This document shows positions 59,874-64,000 of a stretch of DNA of 64,000 bases, piece after piece. The translations under genes were made by a program, and so were the position numbers. The notes below the pieces were generated by a model that saw only the letters and a program-made list of their open reading frames with translations, was not told the DNA's origin and ran no database searches. This stretch comes from an uncultured Lachnospiraceae bacterium (GTDB lineage Bacteria; Bacillota; Clostridia; Lachnospirales; Lachnospiraceae), in the NCBI GenBank assembly GCA_934352055.1, contig CAKRJY010000001.1, positions 186,001-250,000 of the forward strand, given 5' to 3'. Numbering within the stretch: position 1 is the stretch's first letter; each line of letters begins with the position of its first letter.

Positions 59874-61352
59874 CTACTCCGTCTTCCCCAACTCCCTGCA
59901 TATGCGGTCATATTCTTCCTCGTCCAATTTATAATGCTTCTTATAGAGGAAATAAGAAAGCAACATCAAAATACATGGCACAACAGACATAAAGACAAGA
60001 AGTACCATTGCCTGCTGATTGGTCACATGGGATAGCACTGCATTAATCTGGGATAATTTGCTTGCCTCTGTAATCAGATTTTGGTTACACTGCTGTTCTA
60101 ATTCGGAAATCTGGTTGGTATAATCCGTAACTCCAAACAGAATATAAACTGCCGATGTAATGGCTACAATAATGGCTCCTCCCAACTTCGTAATAAAAGG
60201 ACGAAGGGATGTAATGATGCCTTCATCGCGGGAACCAAATTTGAGTTCATTGTACTCCACTGTATTCATGATCGAAATCATCATAATCAGATAATAGCAA
60301 TACTGTCCAAAATTGCAGAGCATATAACCAACCATAAGCACTACAAATTTTCCCATGCTCTTACCCGGCATCAGCCCAGATGCAAAGATCATGACATAAC
60401 CAATGCTGGCAATCACTGCCATATAGCCCATGAGTTTCTTGCGGTGAATATGACGTGAAATCGTTGGATAAAAAATCATCAAAAATGCCGTAACCGACAT
60501 ACCTACGGTCGTAAACAAAGAATAGAGCCCGCCTTCATATCCATAGATAGAATAAATATAGGTCGAACCGATACCGCCCACGATCAGTCCATTGCCGATC
60601 TGCTGGATCAAAAAGATGACTGCCACCCAGATCAACTGATCGTTCCGAAAAATCGTATGTACCAGTTTTTTGAAACTGAATTTTTCTTTTTCCTTATTCT
60701 CCTGCGCCGTATCCCGATGTTCCTTTGTTCCAAAAATAGTAATACAAAGGAAAAGAGGTGCCAGAATACCTATAACAAGTGCAATTCTGCCATAAGCATA
60801 AGCAGCATTGCCGCCAATGGCATTTTTGCCTGTCGTAAACAGTGGAATCAGAATCGTTGCTGCCGTTCCACCGATGCCCGCACAAAGCGTAGCGCGGGAA
60901 GTAAACTGATTTCTTGCGTCTGCGTCGGAGGAAAGCGCCGGAACCATGCCCCAATAAGAAATGTCATTCATGGTATAGGTAATACTGAAGGAAAAGTACA
61001 TAATGCCAAAGAATACCACAAATTTCCATCCCTGCAGCTGTACGTTAAACATCAGATAAATAACCACCGAAGTCGATAAAATGCCTGCCAAAAGCCAAGG
61101 CTTGAACTTGCCATATTTGCTTCTGGTACACTCAATGATATTACCCATGATCGGATCATTAAAAGCATCAAAGACGCGCGCCCCAATCATAATTCCGGTA
61201 ATAGCAGTCAGTTGCGCTGCATTCAAAGAATGTGTAAATAGTACAAACGTCAACAGATAACTGTTAATCAAAGCATAAACGGCATCACGTCCCATCGTTC
61301 CCAGCGGATACGTGATCAAATTCTTTTTTCTGATCCTTTCTTCATTCTCCAT
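59874..61352 (-). CDS. GPH-family glycoside:cation symporter
   Basis: A 492-residue transporter with about twelve membrane segments. ITYPLGTMGRDAVYALINSYLLTFVLFTHSL near the start and ARVFDAFNDPIMGNIIECTRSKYGKFKPWLL (the D-x3-D cation signature) identify the GPH family. It is a distant relative of the protein at 5852. The start at 61352 (MENEERIRKKN) follows AAAGGGGCAATTTTT; nine more codons are open upstream. With the galactosidase at 57023 and the AraC gene it forms a second import route beside the ABC system. Confidence 0.92.
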   Translation of the reverse strand: MENEERIRKKNLITYPLGTMGRDAVYALINSYLLTFVLFTHSLNAAQLTAITGIMIGARVFDAFNDPIMGNIIECTRSKYGKFKPWLLAGILSTSVVIYLMFNVQLQGWKFVVFFGIMYFSFSITYTMNDISYWGMVPALSSDADARNQFTSRATLCAGIGGTAATILIPLFTTGKNAIGGNAAYAYGRIALVIGILAPLFLCITIFGTKEHRDTAQENKEKEKFSFKKLVHTIFRNDQLIWVAVIFLIQQIGNGLIVGGIGSTYIYSIYGYEGGLYSLFTTVGMSVTAFLMIFYPTISRHIHRKKLMGYMAVIASIGYVMIFASGLMPGKSMGKFVVLMVGYMLCNFGQYCYYLIMMISIMNTVEYNELKFGSRDEGIITSLRPFITKLGGAIIVAITSAVYILFGVTDYTNQISELEQQCNQNLITEASKLSQINAVLSHVTNQQAMVLLVFMSVVPCILMLLSYFLYKKHYKLDEEEYDRICRELGKTE

Positions 61353-61444
61353 AAAAATTGCCCCTTTCCAGTTCTCCATATTTTATGTATATATTCTACA
61401 GCGAACCAGAATGATACGCAATTCTTATGTGCAATTTTCACAAT

Positions 61445-62077
61445 TTATATCCTCTTCTTACAAATATCTGCCAGACAGCATTTATCGCAGTAAGGACTTG
61501 TCCGCGCGGTACACACGGCACGTCCGTGGTCTACCAGACGATGGCAGAGTTCACTGCCCTCCTCGGGCGGCACGATTTTCCACAGTTCCATCTCCACCTT
61601 TTTGGGCTCCTTGATACCGTCCACAAGTCCAATACGATTGCAAAGGCGGATGCAATGCGTATCTGTCACGATGGCAGGCTTGCCAAAGACATCCCCCATG
61701 ATGAGATTGGCACTCTTTCTTCCCACACCCGGCAGAGAAAGCAACGCGTCAAAATCATCCGGGACATGACCATCATATACATCCCGCAGCATCTTCATAC
61801 AGGCACTGATATCACGCGCCTTGCTTTTGCCAAGTCCACATGGATGGACATATTTTTCAATCTCTTCCGGCGTTGCCTTTGCAAGTGCCTCCACAGAAGG
61901 ATATGCTGCAAAAAGGTCCTGTACGACCACGTTCACTCTGGCATCCGTGCATTGAGCCGCCAAGCGCACACTGACGAGTAGTTTCCATGCATCATCATAA
62001 TCCAGCGTACAATGTGACTCCGGGTATGCTTCTTTTAACCGTTCTATAACAAGTTTTGCTAATTCTTTTTTCCGCAT
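61445..62077 (-). CDS. nth: endonuclease III
   Basis: A 210-residue DNA repair glycosylase/AP lyase removing oxidised pyrimidines. LPGVGRKSANLIMG is the helix-hairpin-helix with the catalytic Lys, VTDTHCIRLCNRIGL carries the catalytic Asp. The C-terminal four-cysteine cluster is C-x7-C-x2-C-x5-C (CTARTSPYCDKCCLADIC), one residue longer in the first gap than the Escherichia coli form, still expected to hold [4Fe-4S]. AGGAGGAAACAAGG precedes the start and overlaps the folC stop region. Confidence 0.95.
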   Translation of the reverse strand: MRKKELAKLVIERLKEAYPESHCTLDYDDAWKLLVSVRLAAQCTDARVNVVVQDLFAAYPSVEALAKATPEEIEKYVHPCGLGKSKARDISACMKMLRDVYDGHVPDDFDALLSLPGVGRKSANLIMGDVFGKPAIVTDTHCIRLCNRIGLVDGIKEPKKVEMELWKIVPPEEGSELCHRLVDHGRAVCTARTSPYCDKCCLADICKKRI

Positions 62078-62089
62078 CCTTGTTTCCTC

Positions 62090-63358
62090 CTAGTGATTTT
62101 GTAAATCTATTTTTCCGCTTTCAAACATTGCCTTGACCTCTCCTATAAAATAAAGAGATCCAAAAATAATAAGACGTTCTCCCTTTTCTTCTCCCAAAGC
62201 GATTGCTTTCTGAATTCCTTCCAAAAGATCTCCACTTACGGAAGCTGACATTTCATCTTCCAAAAGATCCTGACATAACTCGTCTGCCTGTAAACTGCGA
62301 CTGGTATCAACCGTAGCACACAAAAAGGTGTCTGCCAGCGGATACATGGTCCGCATCATCGACCGATAGTCCTTATCTGCCATAACTCCCACCAAAAAGA
62401 CAAATTTTTCATCCGGAAACATGTTTTTTAGTGAGTTGAATAAAGCTTCAACTCCCTGCGGATTATGTGCACCATCGGCTAAAACATACGGTTTTTCGGA
62501 CAAAACCTCCATTCTCCCCGGCCACTTAGCTTCCGCTAACCCATGTCGAATTATTTCTTCTTTTTTCGACAAAAAGTTATCCCCGAGATATCCACAATGG
62601 TTATTGAATAATGTTTCCACTACCCCCACTGCCAATGTGGCGTTAGCCCTTTGAAATACGCCGTTTAGCGGTATTTCGTAGGTTGAGATTTTTGTCAACA
62701 AGTTATCCACATTTGTGATGGGGATATCCAAAACCTCCGCTTGTTTTTTGATTACATCCGCTGCTTTTTCATCCATAATTCCAAGAACGGCATGGGTACC
62801 TTTTTTCAAAATCCCGGCTTTTTCCGCTGCAATTTCTTCTATGGTATTTCCAAGAATTGCCGTATGGTCAAATCCAATATTTGTAAATGCACATACTTCC
62901 GGAACAACCGCTAATCCGGCAGTCGAATCTTTCGCCCCACCAAGTCCGGTTTCCAGAACAACGTAATCACAATGCTTCTCTTTAAAATAAAGCACTGCCA
63001 TTCCCAGACATAAATCAAACATTGTTGTTTCCTGTTCCATTGGAAGTGCCAACACACGTTCCCCCAATCGTATGACATCTTCTTTTCCGATTTCTTCTCC
63101 ATCCACCACGATACGTTCCGTAAAACGAATCAGATGTGGTGATGTAAATCTTCCCACAACAAAACCGGCAGCATGTAATATACTACTTACAAATGCTGCC
63201 GTTGATCCTTTTCCATTGGTTCCGGCAATATGGATGATTTTCATGTCCGCCTCCGGATGACCTAACCGTTCCATCATTTCTGCGGTCACATCTCTTCCAT
63301 ATGCCTTGCCAAATCTTCTTTTTGATTGTATTTTTTCAATAATATCTTCGTATTGCAT
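62090..63358 (-). CDS. folC: bifunctional folylpolyglutamate/dihydrofolate synthase
   Basis: A 422-residue Mur-ligase-like enzyme adding glutamate to folates and to dihydropteroate. The P-loop is GTNGKGS at 46-52; FTSPHLIRFTERIVVDGEEI, ETGLGGAKDSTAGL and DGAHNPQGVEAL are family signatures. Cytoplasmic. It lies 5 bases after the degV gene and 12 bases before nth, so the three appear co-transcribed. Confidence 0.95.
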   Translation of the reverse strand: MQYEDIIEKIQSKRRFGKAYGRDVTAEMMERLGHPEADMKIIHIAGTNGKGSTAAFVSSILHAAGFVVGRFTSPHLIRFTERIVVDGEEIGKEDVIRLGERVLALPMEQETTMFDLCLGMAVLYFKEKHCDYVVLETGLGGAKDSTAGLAVVPEVCAFTNIGFDHTAILGNTIEEIAAEKAGILKKGTHAVLGIMDEKAADVIKKQAEVLDIPITNVDNLLTKISTYEIPLNGVFQRANATLAVGVVETLFNNHCGYLGDNFLSKKEEIIRHGLAEAKWPGRMEVLSEKPYVLADGAHNPQGVEALFNSLKNMFPDEKFVFLVGVMADKDYRSMMRTMYPLADTFLCATVDTSRSLQADELCQDLLEDEMSASVSGDLLEGIQKAIALGEEKGERLIIFGSLYFIGEVKAMFESGKIDLQNH

Positions 63359-63363
63359 GTGCG

Positions 63364-64000
63364 CTATACCACCATGATAATGCCTCCATCATTGGCGTAC
63401 ATACTGCTGACACCTGCAGTATCAACAATAAAAATCTCCTTAAAAGAGGCTACCTTTTCTATTTTTTCTTTTAATTGTAGCGCACGCTCCTTACAGTTAC
63501 AATGAGAAATTGCAAGAATACGATTTTCACAGTTATGGGTCACTTCCATCATAGATTGCACCATACGATCCAATGCCTTGTTCATACCTCTCGCCTGAGC
63601 CAACTGCTGGATACTTCCCTCTTCGGTAGATCCCATAATTGGCTTGATATTCAAAGTACTTGCCAGTTTTGCCTTCAAATTACTCAAACGACCGGCTTTT
63701 CGTAAAGTCTCCAAAGACTCCAATACGAAAAATGTATGCTGCTCTTCAATGTATTTTCCTACATTTTCTACCACTGTTTCAAAGTCCATGCCAGCCTCTT
63801 CACAAGCTGCAATATGCAGTCCAATCAGGGATTCTCCAATAGATGCTGATTTAGAATCAATCACACAGATTTTTTTATCTTCATGGTCCTCTAAAAACAA
63901 ATCTTTTGCCAAGCAGGCACTATTATAGGAACCGCTCAATTGTGAAGATAATGTAATCACATAGATATGTTCCGCATCACAATCCATTGCCTGCATGTAA
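63364..64000 (-). CDS. DegV family fatty-acid-binding protein, cut by window edge
   Basis: The frame is open to the window end (preceding codon TAC, so the ATG at 63996 is internal). 210 residues are visible: ITLSSQLSGSYNSACLAKDL, VIDSKSASIGESLIGLHIA, VLESLETLRKAGRLSNLKAKLASTLNIKPIM and the end AGVSSMYANDGGIIMVV are DegV marks. The first about 75 residues with the DS(T/S)AD motif lie outside. DegV proteins bind fatty acids for the FakA kinase. It is upstream of folC and nth in the same direction. Confidence 0.92.
   Translation of the reverse strand, partial: YMQAMDCDAEHIYVITLSSQLSGSYNSACLAKDLFLEDHEDKKICVIDSKSASIGESLIGLHIAACEEAGMDFETVVENVGKYIEEQHTFFVLESLETLRKAGRLSNLKAKLASTLNIKPIMGSTEEGSIQQLAQARGMNKALDRMVQSMMEVTHNCENRILAISHCNCKERALQLKEKIEKVASFKEIFIVDTAGVSSMYANDGGIIMVV

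Overview
The window looks like chromosomal DNA of a low-to-mid GC, butyrate-forming Firmicute of the Lachnospiraceae type (Coprococcus, Butyrivibrio or Roseburia-like). The reasons are an operon thl-hbd-bcd-etfB-etfA, strong AGGAGG-type ribosome sites, many intracellular glycosidases, AraC and GPH-symporter pairs, and an ABC sugar importer with no ATPase gene of its own. The species cannot be fixed from sequence alone.

Layout. (1) 1-11155: a first glycan locus. A cut-off GNAT acetyltransferase, GH20, GH43 and GH2 enzymes and a GPH symporter lie on the minus strand. Two AraC regulators face each other and a GH30 enzyme follows. None of the glycosidases has a signal peptide, so imported oligosaccharides are probably trimmed in the cytoplasm. 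(2) 11254-15705: glycerate kinase, tRNA-Leu(UAG), and an operon mtnA-mrp-class B sortase with a recognisable promoter. (3) 15777-21220: the butyryl-CoA operon, read from a sigma-A promoter with a near-perfect Rex (NADH-sensing) operator in its leader. No crotonase gene lies in the cluster. (4) 21447-26645: a small unknown protein, a DUF3737 beta-helix protein, a decayed gene, an EAL phosphodiesterase and a chemoreceptor. (5) 26661-30994: a sugar-acid operon (GntP permease, a histidine-less HPr-like protein, an IlvD/Edd dehydratase). Its divergent FadR-type regulator and three copies of a TCATCTGA-like box, one sitting on the operon's start point, suggest local control. (6) 30991-34067: MFS, Nim-like flavoprotein and MATE genes. 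(7) 34152-38021: an accessory island with two AAA+/DUF4143 ATPases, a zinc-ribbon protein and broken genes. Upstream of the two ATPases sit variants of one box (TTTTGnnnnGTTTT), present once for one gene and three times at exact 33-bp spacing for the other. (8) 38028-40087: TraX-like protein, tRNA-Gly(GCC), an FMN-bind-like protein and a histidine phosphatase. (9) 40120-61352: a second, larger glycan locus. One minus-strand operon runs solute-binding lipoprotein, clan GH-A hydrolase, GH94 phosphorylase, two permeases, GH78, GH3, GH43. It is flanked by two AraC genes, a GH35/42-like enzyme and a second GPH symporter. (10) 61445-64000: nth, folC and a cut-off degV.

Working together, the second locus appears to import a rhamnose-containing plant glycoside or oligosaccharide. 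The GH78, GH3 and GH43 enzymes would strip its decorations and the GH94 enzyme would split the core by phosphorolysis. Carbon then reaches acetyl-CoA and the redox-controlled butyrate operon. The observations most worth a second look are the paired box variants in front of the AAA/DUF4143 genes, the HPr-like protein without its histidine, the probably leaderless AraC gene at 58840, the unassigned GH-A hydrolase, and the sequence-supported operators at the thl and gntP promoters. Start codons were chosen by ribosome site, so several genes are shorter than their longest open frames.
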